DNA of 6,817 bases. Source: Desulfobacteraceae bacterium. GTDB lineage: Bacteria > Desulfobacterota > DSM-4660 > Desulfatiglandales > Desulfatiglandaceae. The first letter of the stretch is position 1. The number at the start of each line of letters is the position of its first letter. The stretch spans positions 1 through 6,817 of the forward strand of contig JABMQV010000341.1 in assembly GCA_013203065.1 (NCBI GenBank), written 5' to 3'. Under the pieces are notes generated by a model. It searched no databases. It saw nothing but the letters and a program-made list of their open reading frames with translations, and had not been told where the DNA came from. A program made the translations under genes and the position numbers. Positions 1 through 5,174 of this stretch are shown piece by piece.

Positions 1-40
1 TATTCCATTTCACCATCAAAAATGTGAATTTATTTTTGCG

Positions 41-928
41 TCAATCCTTAACTTTCAAACCTTTGCCTATCGCTTCCTGTTCAGACAATCCAATCTTAGC
101 TATTTCAAAATCAATCGTAGCCATTCCTATGGGCAAGAGCTTCAGCTCGACCTTATTATCCATCCTCTGACCCATCAGCAGTTCCGCCAAAACTCTTCCA
201 CTATAGGCAGCCAAGTGAGAACGATAAGGGATATGGTTTCCGCTTCGAATATCGCCCACAAAGAAAATATTCTGGATAGAAGACTGAAAGGTTTCTGAAA
301 TATGAGGCCCATCCCCTTCCATCTCTATTTTGACCCCTTGAACGCATTCAAGGTTCGTCTGTCTACTAAAAGCATTAACAAGAAATTCGCATTCAAAACG
401 ATCATCCCCTTTCTGATCATCAGAAAATTCAACTACTAATTTATCCTCTTTGGCGGCCTTTATAAAACTTTTTAACTCAACATTTTTGCGGACCTCTATG
501 TCGTGAAATTCGAGCATCTCTTCTACGGTTATTCCGAGCTGTTCGCTGCCGTAAGAAACCACAGATTCCAGGGGACACAACAAAACAACCCCTGATCCCA
601 ATAAATGGTAAAAACAGGCTAGCTCCACAGCGGGACTGTCGAATCCCCATATTACGATTGACTTAGGAATTCTGTCGAGTCCCATAGCCATTACTCGATC
701 TGCTCCGATCAAACGTTCCTTGGTATTTTCAACTCCAGGGACATCAAGAGTCGTGAATGTAACCCCTGAGGCCACGATAAAAGTCTCAACACTCTTGAAT
801 GTTTTCTTTTCATCAGTTCCTTTTATCTCCACCCTATGGGGATCAATGACTCTCGCTGTTCCCTCAATAAGCTCAATGCCGTTCCTTTCATAATTTTCTC
901 TGATGTCTGATTGCAGAGGGGTTCTCAA
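41..928 (-). CDS. FAD-dependent pyridine nucleotide-disulfide oxidoreductase, C-terminal part of a frameshifted gene
   Basis: This is the second half of a two-dinucleotide-fold flavoprotein (dihydrolipoamide dehydrogenase/mercuric reductase-like). Residues 1-25 give the usual entry into the sheet (NGIELIEGTARV). Residues 88-118 are the position of the NAD(P) fold, but the glycine motif reads WGFDSPAVELA instead of GxGxxG. Residues 183-227 carry the second FAD contact, ending in FFVGD. ATIDFEIAKIGLSEQEA (270-286) matches the start of the dimerisation domain. The open frame then stops after about 10 more residues, where the family normally continues for about 100. Past the stop, the other frames on bases 1-40 read like the missing continuation (INSHF, then FDGEME), so the gene probably runs off the left edge with further frame breaks. 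The apparent start is a TTG at 926-928 inside the gene, not a real start. Treat this as a fragment or pseudogene unless the indels are sequence errors. Confidence 0.85.
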   Translation of the reverse strand: MRTPLQSDIRENYERNGIELIEGTARVIDPHRVEIKGTDEKKTFKSVETFIVASGVTFTTLDVPGVENTKERLIGADRVMAMGLDRIPKSIVIWGFDSPAVELACFYHLLGSGVVLLCPLESVVSYGSEQLGITVEEMLEFHDIEVRKNVELKSFIKAAKEDKLVVEFSDDQKGDDRFECEFLVNAFSRQTNLECVQGVKIEMEGDGPHISETFQSSIQNIFFVGDIRSGNHIPYRSHLAAYSGRVLAELLMGQRMDNKVELKLLPIGMATIDFEIAKIGLSEQEAIGKGLKVKD

Positions 929-1217
929 TTAGTTTTTTCCGGGTTGACGCCAAGGCATGGAAATCGATTTCAGGAAGCTTGTTAAATAACCGATGCCTTT
1001 GTTTTATTTCTGAAAAATATTCCCTAAGCTTTAGGAAATGAAGCATAGAATGGGTTGGAATACAGCCCCTGTTAACACATATACCCCCTATTGGCCCCCT
1101 TTCAATGATGGTAATGCTCTTTGCACCTAATTGGGCCAATCGAATGGCGGCAGCGTTGCCGGCAGGGCCAGTTCCAATAATGAGAAATCTAATATCAAAT
1201 TCATCAGTCTTTTTCAT
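888..1217 (-). CDS. FAD-dependent pyridine nucleotide-disulfide oxidoreductase, N-terminal part of a frameshifted gene
   Basis: This is the first part of the same flavoprotein gene. Residues 10-40 form the FAD Rossmann fold with GTGPAG (15-20) and the acidic end of strand 2 (IIER). GGICVNRGCIPTHSML (44-59) contains the redox-active disulfide pair C47/C52, spaced as in dihydrolipoamide and mercuric reductases. The ATG at 1215-1217 has GGAAGG (1226-1231) 8 nt upstream, and a promoter-like pair lies at 1267-1295, so this start is well supported. The frame ends at TGA 888-890, in the middle of the FAD domain. The neighbouring frame (41-928) picks up the homology within the 40 bp overlap, most simply by ignoring one base at or next to the C run (GGGG on the plus strand, 918-921), which would join ENP to LQSDIRENYERNGIELIEG. 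The electron acceptor or substrate is unknown. Lpd, mercuric reductase and other disulfide-reductase paralogues cannot be told apart from this fragment. Confidence 0.87.
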   Translation of the reverse strand: MKKTDEFDIRFLIIGTGPAGNAAAIRLAQLGAKSITIIERGPIGGICVNRGCIPTHSMLHFLKLREYFSEIKQRHRLFNKLPEIDFHALASTRKKLIENPSAIRHQRKL

Positions 1218-1266
1218 TGCGTGGGCCTTCCTATAGCTTAATCTGCCGCATCAAGTGGCGAGTGCA

Positions 1267-1295
1267 ATGATAGCCTCTTACAATCAACGTTTCAA
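1267..1295 (-). promoter_or_regulatory. Sigma70-type promoter for the flavoprotein gene
   Basis: On the minus strand, TTGAAA (1290-1295) and TATCAT (1267-1272) are separated by exactly 17 bp. Each matches the consensus at five of six positions. Transcription would start near 1260, leaving a leader of about 43 nt before the GGAAGG site and ATG at 1217. This suggests the flavoprotein can be expressed apart from the CoA-transferase genes upstream. It is a prediction from sequence alone. Confidence 0.5.
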
Positions 1296-1333
1296 TTTTT
1301 GACCATCGTTTATTTGATATTTTGACCGGGCAA

Positions 1334-1510
1334 TCATCTTCTAATAGTAAGCCCAATATCGAATACGCTATGACAGCTCGGGCAAATGAAAAGCCATTTG
1401 GTCATGTTGCCATCTTTCTTGAACATATTATGGAAGCCGTCTTTATACCCACATTCGGGACATTCCTTAAACTCGTCCTTCATCACGATCGATTTCACTT
1501 CGTAACCCAT
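1334..1510 (-). CDS. Small zinc-ribbon protein (58 aa)
   Basis: This short gene encodes 58 residues. Two CxxC knuckles, CPEC (17-20) and CPSC (43-46), are 22 residues apart, which is the layout of a zinc ribbon binding one metal through four cysteines. Between them is a basic/aromatic stretch (KKDGNMTKWLF), and the protein ends GLTIRR. There is no signal peptide or membrane segment, so it should be cytoplasmic. The ATG at 1508-1510 is preceded by GGGAGG (1517-1522) with 6 nt spacing, a strong ribosome binding site, which makes a real gene likely despite its size. It lies on the same strand as the CoA-transferases, just after the LarA-like fragment and ahead of the flavoprotein. Stand-alone zinc ribbons often bind nucleic acid or act as partner subunits, but no specific function can be assigned. 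The plus-strand frame at 1322-1543 is its shadow. Confidence 0.75.
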   Translation of the reverse strand: MGYEVKSIVMKDEFKECPECGYKDGFHNMFKKDGNMTKWLFICPSCHSVFDIGLTIRR

Positions 1511-1553
1511 TTTATACCTCCCAGACCGATGCTATCTCAGTAAAGGTAGCGTG

Positions 1554-1735
1554 TTAGCCCCCTGGGGTATGACTGTTATCTTAGAGTCGTCTTTCCCGCA
1601 CATGTCATATGCCAGTCCCATCGCTTCATTTATGGAGGCAGCCGGATGCAGGCCAGCCTTTCTGGAATGACCACGTTATCCCCGGGCTTGACGATTGCTT
1701 TTTCAACATGAACCTGGACAAAAAAGAGTCGTTTT
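1554..1735 (-). pseudogene. Broken C-terminal fragment, LarA/DUF2088 (lactate racemase-like) candidate
   Basis: Directly after the CoA-transferase stop, two minus-strand frames join into one protein-like tail. The first frame reads VEKAIVKPGDNVVIPE. The second reads AGLHPAASINEAMGLAYDM, ending in SKITVIPQGG and TAA at 1554-1556. Adding one A to the AAA run (TTT at 1659-1661 on the plus strand) would fuse them as ...VIPEKAGLHPA.... The pattern 'hLhPA-s-eEAl-A---GkdakitVlPqG' resembles, from memory, the C-terminal end of LarA/DUF2088 proteins, which bind the nickel-pincer cofactor in lactate racemase. The fragment has no start codon, no ribosome site and no N-terminal domain, and it is only about 60 residues long against the usual 400 or more. 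It looks like the leftover of a gene deleted up to the CoA-transferase boundary. That it is a coding remnant is fairly convincing; the family name is tentative. Confidence 0.45.
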
Positions 1736-2950
1736 TTAGTAAATCACTTTTTCTTGTTTCAGCCTTTCTATTTCCCCCGCGGACAGCCCCAAAAGTTCGC
1801 CAAACACATACTCGTTGTGCTCTCCGAGCAGGGGGGCATGCCGGTTGATTTGCGCCGGGGTTTCGGAGAGTCGCCAGGGCGGAGCGATGACCCAGTCCTT
1901 GCCGATGACAGGGTGCTCCACCTGGCGAAAGACACCCCGATCGCGGATGTGGGGATCATTGAATAGCCCTTCACTGCTAAGCGTCGGAGCAGCGGCAACA
2001 CCTGCCTTTTGAAGGCACTCCATTAATTCATAGCCTTCTTTGTCCATGGTCCAATCTGAAATCATTCGGTCAAGCTCGTCCTGGTTTTTGTAGCGGTCTT
2101 CGGGGATGGCAAACCGCTGGTCCTCTAAGAGATCGAGTCGACCCATGGCGCTGCAGAGGCCTTCCCATTCCCGATTAGTGGCCACGGCGATGCTGATCCA
2201 TTTATCTTCGCCGGCGCAGCGGTAGCAGTTATGGGGGGCAATGCGGTAGCCTTTGTTACCTCTGCGTGTCTGAATCCTCTGGTTCATCACATAGTCCAGA
2301 ATCACGTCTCCGATGAGCACAGCAATGCTTTCCTGGGAGGCCATGTCGACGTACTGTCCCTTGCCGGTACGTTGTTTTTGCACCAGGGCGGCCAGTATGG
2401 AAGCCGCTGCCGTGGTGGCGCTCCGCAGGTCAATAGCGCCCATGAAATTACTGGGAGGCCAGTCCTCATAGCCGGTGATGTAAGAAACACCGCCCAGGGC
2501 CGCAAAAGTAGGGGCATAGCCCACATATTCCCGTTCCGGCCCTTTTTGTCCGCAGGCCGAAGACGAGAGGTAGATCAGGTCTGGCTTTATTTCCCGCAGG
2601 GCATCATATCCCAGCCCGAGCCTGGGCATCACGCCGGGCCGCATATTCTCCACGACCGCATCGCTCACCGCAACCACCTTTTTGGCAAGGTCTATGGCCC
2701 GGGGCGATTTCAGGTTTAGGGTAATACTCTTCTTGTTGAGGTTGATGTTGTTAAATACCTCTGATTCGTCAGGCCCGGAGAATTGTTTCCCTGTGCTGAA
2801 GGAAAGTTTTCGGGAATGATCCAGCCGCATCCTGCTTTCCACCTTGATGATTTCAGCACCCAGAAAACCGAGGAGGCAGGCGGCGTATGGGCCTGCCCAG
2901 GCCGATGTAAACTCCGTAAGCCTTACACCCTTGAGTGGTCCTCCATTCAT
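1736..2950 (-). CDS. CaiB/BaiF class III CoA-transferase (second of a tandem pair)
   Basis: This 404-residue protein has the normal length for a family III CoA-transferase, which moves CoA between an acyl-CoA and a free carboxylic acid in the cytoplasm. The N-terminus has the family signature GVRLTEFTSAWAGPYAA followed by LGAEIIKVE (31-39). LNKKSITLNL (71-80), ENMRPGVMPRLGLGYDAL (101-118) and the late RHAPLLGEHNEYVF segment also match. The expected catalytic aspartate is D174 in GAIDLRSATTAA; the glycine that usually follows four residues later is an alanine here. TGKGQYVDMASQE (195-207) follows. I chose the ATG at 2948-2950 because it precedes GGPLKGVRL, has AAGGAG (2960-2965) 9 nt upstream and lies 1 nt past the stop of the preceding gene. 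The longer frame to 3061 only overlaps that gene. Translational coupling with the 2952-4163 paralogue suggests a two-subunit enzyme, as in BbsEF, but the substrate is unknown. Confidence 0.93.
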   Translation of the reverse strand: MNGGPLKGVRLTEFTSAWAGPYAACLLGFLGAEIIKVESRMRLDHSRKLSFSTGKQFSGPDESEVFNNINLNKKSITLNLKSPRAIDLAKKVVAVSDAVVENMRPGVMPRLGLGYDALREIKPDLIYLSSSACGQKGPEREYVGYAPTFAALGGVSYITGYEDWPPSNFMGAIDLRSATTAAASILAALVQKQRTGKGQYVDMASQESIAVLIGDVILDYVMNQRIQTRRGNKGYRIAPHNCYRCAGEDKWISIAVATNREWEGLCSAMGRLDLLEDQRFAIPEDRYKNQDELDRMISDWTMDKEGYELMECLQKAGVAAAPTLSSEGLFNDPHIRDRGVFRQVEHPVIGKDWVIAPPWRLSETPAQINRHAPLLGEHNEYVFGELLGLSAGEIERLKQEKVIY

Positions 2951-2951
2951 T

Positions 2952-4163
2952 TCAGATGACTCCTTCCGCTTTAAGCACTTCCAGTTCTTTTCTTTCATAG
3001 CCCAGTCGTTCGCAGTATATCTCTTCATTGGATTCGCCAAGGAGCGGGGCAGTACGTTCAAACTGCCAGGGGCTTTCGGCGAATCGAGATGCGGATGAGG
3101 GCATTTTTAAAGAGCCCATGAGCGGATGCGTCACATCCACGAAAAAATCCCTGGCTTTAAGCTGTTCCGAGGCCATGAGGTCTTCCGCCGACCTGCTGGG
3201 CGAGACGGGACAGCCCAGTGCCTGACCCTTTCGGAATATCTCCTCTTTGGTATGCTGGGTGGTCCACTCAATCAGCAGATTATTTATGGCTTCGGCATGC
3301 TGGGCGCGGGCTTCCCGATCCCTGCACCAAGGCTCTTTGGACCACGCCGGATTCCCAATGAGCGTCATAAGGGCATCCCACTGGTGTTCCTCCGGCGTGA
3401 TGACCACGATATGCCCATCCCTGCACGGGAGGACACCTCCCGGCATGCGCGTCTTGTTACCCGTTCGGGTCATGACTGTCTGATCGTTGGCATAGGTGAC
3501 ACTCTCTACCCGCTGCATGGAGATCAGGGCCTCCTGCTTGCTCATGTCGATGTGCTGTCCCCTGCCAGATACACCCTTCCAATAAAGCGCGGCCAGCACC
3601 GCCAGCACCGCCACCAGTCCCGGGTCGCAGTCGCTGGTGTGCCCGCCCGTCTTGACGGGTGGTCTGTCCAGGTGGGGGGAGAGAAGGGGGAGCAGATAGG
3701 CCTGACCGCTGGCATGGGACATATTCAGGGCGCGACCCTTGTAATCCCGGTACGGTCCGGTGAGCCCGAAGGGGGTAATGGACATGACGATGAGACCGTT
3801 GTTGATGGCACTCAGGTCTTTATAGCCGAGGCCCATCCGTTCCATATCCCCGGCCGGGTGATCTTCCACCAGGATGTCCGTACTCTTGGCCAGTTTCAAG
3901 AAGATCTGTTTTCCTCTGGGCTTTTCAGGATCAAGCGTGATTCCCCGTTTGTTGGTGTTGAGGTAGAGAAAAAGGCCGCTCTTTTCCGGATGGGGTTTGT
4001 CCTCAGGAAACGGGGGCATTCGCCTGGCCGGGTCTCCATTTACGGGTGGCTCGATCTTGATCACCTCGGCTCCCAAATCGGCCATTATTTTTGTGCAGTA
4101 GGGACCGCTCACCAGAGAACTGTATTCCAGGATTCTTACGCCTTCCAGCGCGCGTTCGTGCAA
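2952..4163 (-). CDS. CaiB/BaiF class III CoA-transferase (first of a tandem pair)
   Basis: This 403-residue family III CoA-transferase is a paralogue of the gene that follows. It shows ALEGVRILEYSSLVSGPYC (5-23), LGAEVIKIEPP (30-40), NTNKRGITLD (69-78), EDHPAGDMERMGLGY (100-114), ITPFGLTGPYRDYKG (129-143) and RTAPLLGESNEEI near the C-terminus. The catalytic aspartate is D178 in TSDCDPGL, with the typical D-x-x-x-G spacing, followed by GRGQHIDMSKQE (200-211). The start is uncertain. The family-typical N-terminus needs the TTG at 4161-4163, but its AAAAGGA ribosome site touches the start codon, which is too close. An ATG at 4205-4207 behind AGAAGGGAGG is in another frame and would join only if one A were added to the A4 run (TTTT, 4167-4170). 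It probably shares the promoter at 4587-4615. The substrate cannot be inferred; a heteromeric enzyme with its neighbour is possible. Confidence 0.92.
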   Translation of the reverse strand: MHERALEGVRILEYSSLVSGPYCTKIMADLGAEVIKIEPPVNGDPARRMPPFPEDKPHPEKSGLFLYLNTNKRGITLDPEKPRGKQIFLKLAKSTDILVEDHPAGDMERMGLGYKDLSAINNGLIVMSITPFGLTGPYRDYKGRALNMSHASGQAYLLPLLSPHLDRPPVKTGGHTSDCDPGLVAVLAVLAALYWKGVSGRGQHIDMSKQEALISMQRVESVTYANDQTVMTRTGNKTRMPGGVLPCRDGHIVVITPEEHQWDALMTLIGNPAWSKEPWCRDREARAQHAEAINNLLIEWTTQHTKEEIFRKGQALGCPVSPSRSAEDLMASEQLKARDFFVDVTHPLMGSLKMPSSASRFAESPWQFERTAPLLGESNEEIYCERLGYERKELEVLKAEGVI

Positions 4164-4271
4164 TCCTTTTGTTTTCTTGTGGACTTCTGAGGTACGTATG
4201 GTTTCATCCTCCCTTCTGATAGACGGAAACGATGTTTGGTTTTATACTGAAACTGATGTTCAGAATCCAGG

Positions 4272-4310
4272 TTTCCCCCTCTCGGTTGCTTCCACCAGCG
4301 GAGGGGGGAA
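4272..4310. repeat. C-run/G-run imperfect palindrome (REP-like hairpin)
   Basis: TTTCCCCCTC (4272-4281) can pair with GAGGGGGGAA (4301-4310) around a loop of 19 nt that itself contains an inner GGT/ACC pair. On the plus strand it is followed by TATTTTTGA, like a terminator, but no plus-strand gene ends here. On the minus strand it sits in the leader of the CoA-transferase genes with no T run behind it. Similar C-run/G-run hairpins are dispersed intergenic repeats in many Deltaproteobacteria, so a repetitive element is more likely than a terminator. Confidence 0.5.
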
Positions 4311-4388
4311 GTATTTTTGACGGGGTCTAGTGGAGTGACAAAATCATATTGATCCTGCACCGGCCCTGAGGAAGGGCTTCAACCGCGA

Positions 4389-4478
4389 TCACTTCCAGGT
4401 GATTTTGGGCGCCTTTCGCTCGGGCAGCCGGTAATATTTCGTTTTGGGATGACCAACCATTACAATCAAGAGTTCCAT
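4389..4478 (-). CDS. Possible 29-residue small ORF in the CoA-transferase leader
   Basis: An ATG at 4476-4478 follows AAGGAG (4489-4494) with 10 nt spacing. It opens a 29-codon frame starting MELLIVMVGHPKTKYYRLPE and ending at TGA 4389-4391 in a lysine-rich tail. It is the best-placed start in the leader for the upstream promoter. No family is recognised. It may be a short leader peptide, the front of a decayed gene (a one-base shift near its end would continue into EALPQGRCRINMI), or chance. Confidence is low because of its size. Confidence 0.25.
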   Translation of the reverse strand: MELLIVMVGHPKTKYYRLPERKAPKITWK

Positions 4479-4586
4479 GTGATGTCATCTCCTTGATTTT
4501 ATTAATGGGCGTGAGATCCAATTTCATCGGGTGCAACGACCACAAGAACATCATCAAAGTTCCGTGGTTCTCTCCCATTGAGACGG

Positions 4587-4615
4587 AATTTAAGACAAAA
4601 CAGAGGCCGTGTCAA
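4587..4615 (-). promoter_or_regulatory. Sigma70-type promoter for the minus-strand CoA-transferase cluster
   Basis: On the minus strand, a consensus -35 TTGACA (4610-4615) and a -10 TAAATT (4587-4592) are separated by exactly 17 bp. Transcription would begin near 4580 and run through a leader of about 420 nt into the CoA-transferase genes. No better promoter was seen nearer the TTG start at 4163. It is divergent to the dnaJ promoter. It is a sequence prediction only. Confidence 0.6.
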
Positions 4616-5102
4616 ATAATAGAGGAAGGTAGATAGGCTTATACGTTATTTTTAAAAACCTCCTGTGATAGGCAGTTTTCATGCCAAAATGGGCGGTAAA
4701 TCCATTTTGATAGAGCGGATCCGAGAAACAGCCAAATACCCCTCCGGAATCTTTCTGTTCTCTCCCCGAGCTTATTGGGAAGTTGCGAAATTTTTTCGAA
4801 AGGATAACGGCGTTTGAAAATGACAGAAAAAGAAATAATACCCGGTTGGTCAATCAGGGCGGCGGTGTCCCAACCAGTCCTTACCCTGAATGAAGAAGCG
4901 TACGGGGGCCTTTGGCGGTTGTTCAGAATGCTGAACACAAAATGCCCAATTGAACGAAAATTCCCCCCTTGACTTGAGAGGCCGTCAAAAATCGAGAGAA
5001 AAGAAGATATAAAAGCGTGCCGCCATGAAGGTCCAGCCATACACACTGCCGCAGCAATGCATGGTATTTTTGGTCTTAAAATAAAAGTCCAGCGCTGTGG
5101 AA
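4616..5102. other. Intergenic region between divergent promoters, no recognised gene
   Basis: Nothing here could be assigned to a known family. A 156-codon frame on the minus strand (4639-5109) has no ribosome site I can see and an odd composition rich in F, R, S and W. On the plus strand, two consecutive frames look more protein-like. One is at 4689-4817 (42 codons, RIRETAKYPSG near its front). The other is at 4820-4972 (50 codons, starting MTEKEIIPGWSIRAA and containing YGGLWRLFRML). They sit in different frames and lack clear ribosome sites. They could be the remains of one gene. An imperfect dyad at 5037-5064 (CCAT...CTG/CAG...ATGG) is followed by TATTTTTGG and could act as a weak terminator for plus-strand transcription. 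TTGAC/GTCAA (about 4970-4987) form another small inverted repeat. Confidence 0.4.
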
Positions 5103-5130
5103 TTGACAATTGTCACCCACCTAATATATT
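5103..5130 (+). promoter_or_regulatory. dnaJ: Sigma70-type promoter for dnaJ
   Basis: A consensus -35 TTGACA (5103-5108) and a -10 TATATT (5125-5130) are separated by 16 bp, about 45 bp ahead of the dnaJ start codon. The predicted transcript start near 5137 gives a leader of about 38 nt containing the GGAG ribosome site. No CIRCE element or sigma32-like box was seen nearby, so heat control, if any, would act another way. Confidence 0.6.
5104..5115. promoter_or_regulatory. Perfect 12-bp palindrome over the dnaJ -35, candidate operator
   Basis: TGACAATTGTCA is a perfect self-complementary 12-mer that covers most of the -35 hexamer of the dnaJ promoter. A dimeric regulator bound here would block RNA polymerase. 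It does not match the HspR site (CTTGAGT-N7-ACTCAAG) or CIRCE. The binder is unknown; the MerR-like protein at 6339-6674 is one candidate only by neighbourhood. Confidence 0.4.
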
Positions 5131-5174
5131 TATCTTACAAGTCTCCCTTATCATCAATCCTATCGGAGTCCTTT

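Larger units (their letters stand above)
4164..4586 (-). other. Long leader upstream of the CoA-transferases with coding-like fragments
   Basis: About 420 bp lie between the predicted promoter and the first CoA-transferase. All three minus-strand frames contain protein-like pieces, but none forms a convincing gene. From about 4587 one frame reads NFDDVLVVVAPDEIGSHAH and then stops. A second frame is open from the ATG at 4578 to 4327 (83 codons) and ends EALPQGRCRINMILSLH; its ATG lies almost at the predicted transcription start, with no ribosome site. A third holds the 29-codon frame at 4389-4478. This mosaic could be a decayed gene or a structured leader. A small hairpin, GCCCT/AGGGC with a 5-nt loop, lies at 4363-4377, and a larger C-run/G-run hairpin at 4272-4310. 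I do not recognise a riboswitch. Confidence 0.4.

Noticed and set aside
1322..1543. 73-codon plus-strand open frame
   Set aside because: It is the antisense of the zinc-ribbon gene, whose ribosome site and CxxC pairs make the minus strand the coding one.
2231..2719. 162-codon plus-strand open frame
   Set aside because: It is antisense to the second CoA-transferase and shows no family signature or ribosome site.
2951..3061. 37-codon N-terminal extension of the second CoA-transferase
   Set aside because: It overlaps the end of the upstream gene, and the family N-terminus and ribosome site fit the ATG at 2948-2950.
3126..4190. 354-codon plus-strand open frame
   Set aside because: It lies entirely opposite the first CoA-transferase, which has clear family motifs over its whole length. 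The plus frame has no recognisable motif and reads as a shadow.
4639..5109. 156-codon minus-strand open frame as a gene
   Set aside because: It has an unusual composition, no ribosome site, runs into the minus-strand promoter region and has competing frames on the other strand.
5097..5174. 26-codon N-terminal extension of DnaJ from a GTG
   Set aside because: It would translate the promoter and leader. The ATG at 5175 has the ribosome site and gives the standard N-terminus.
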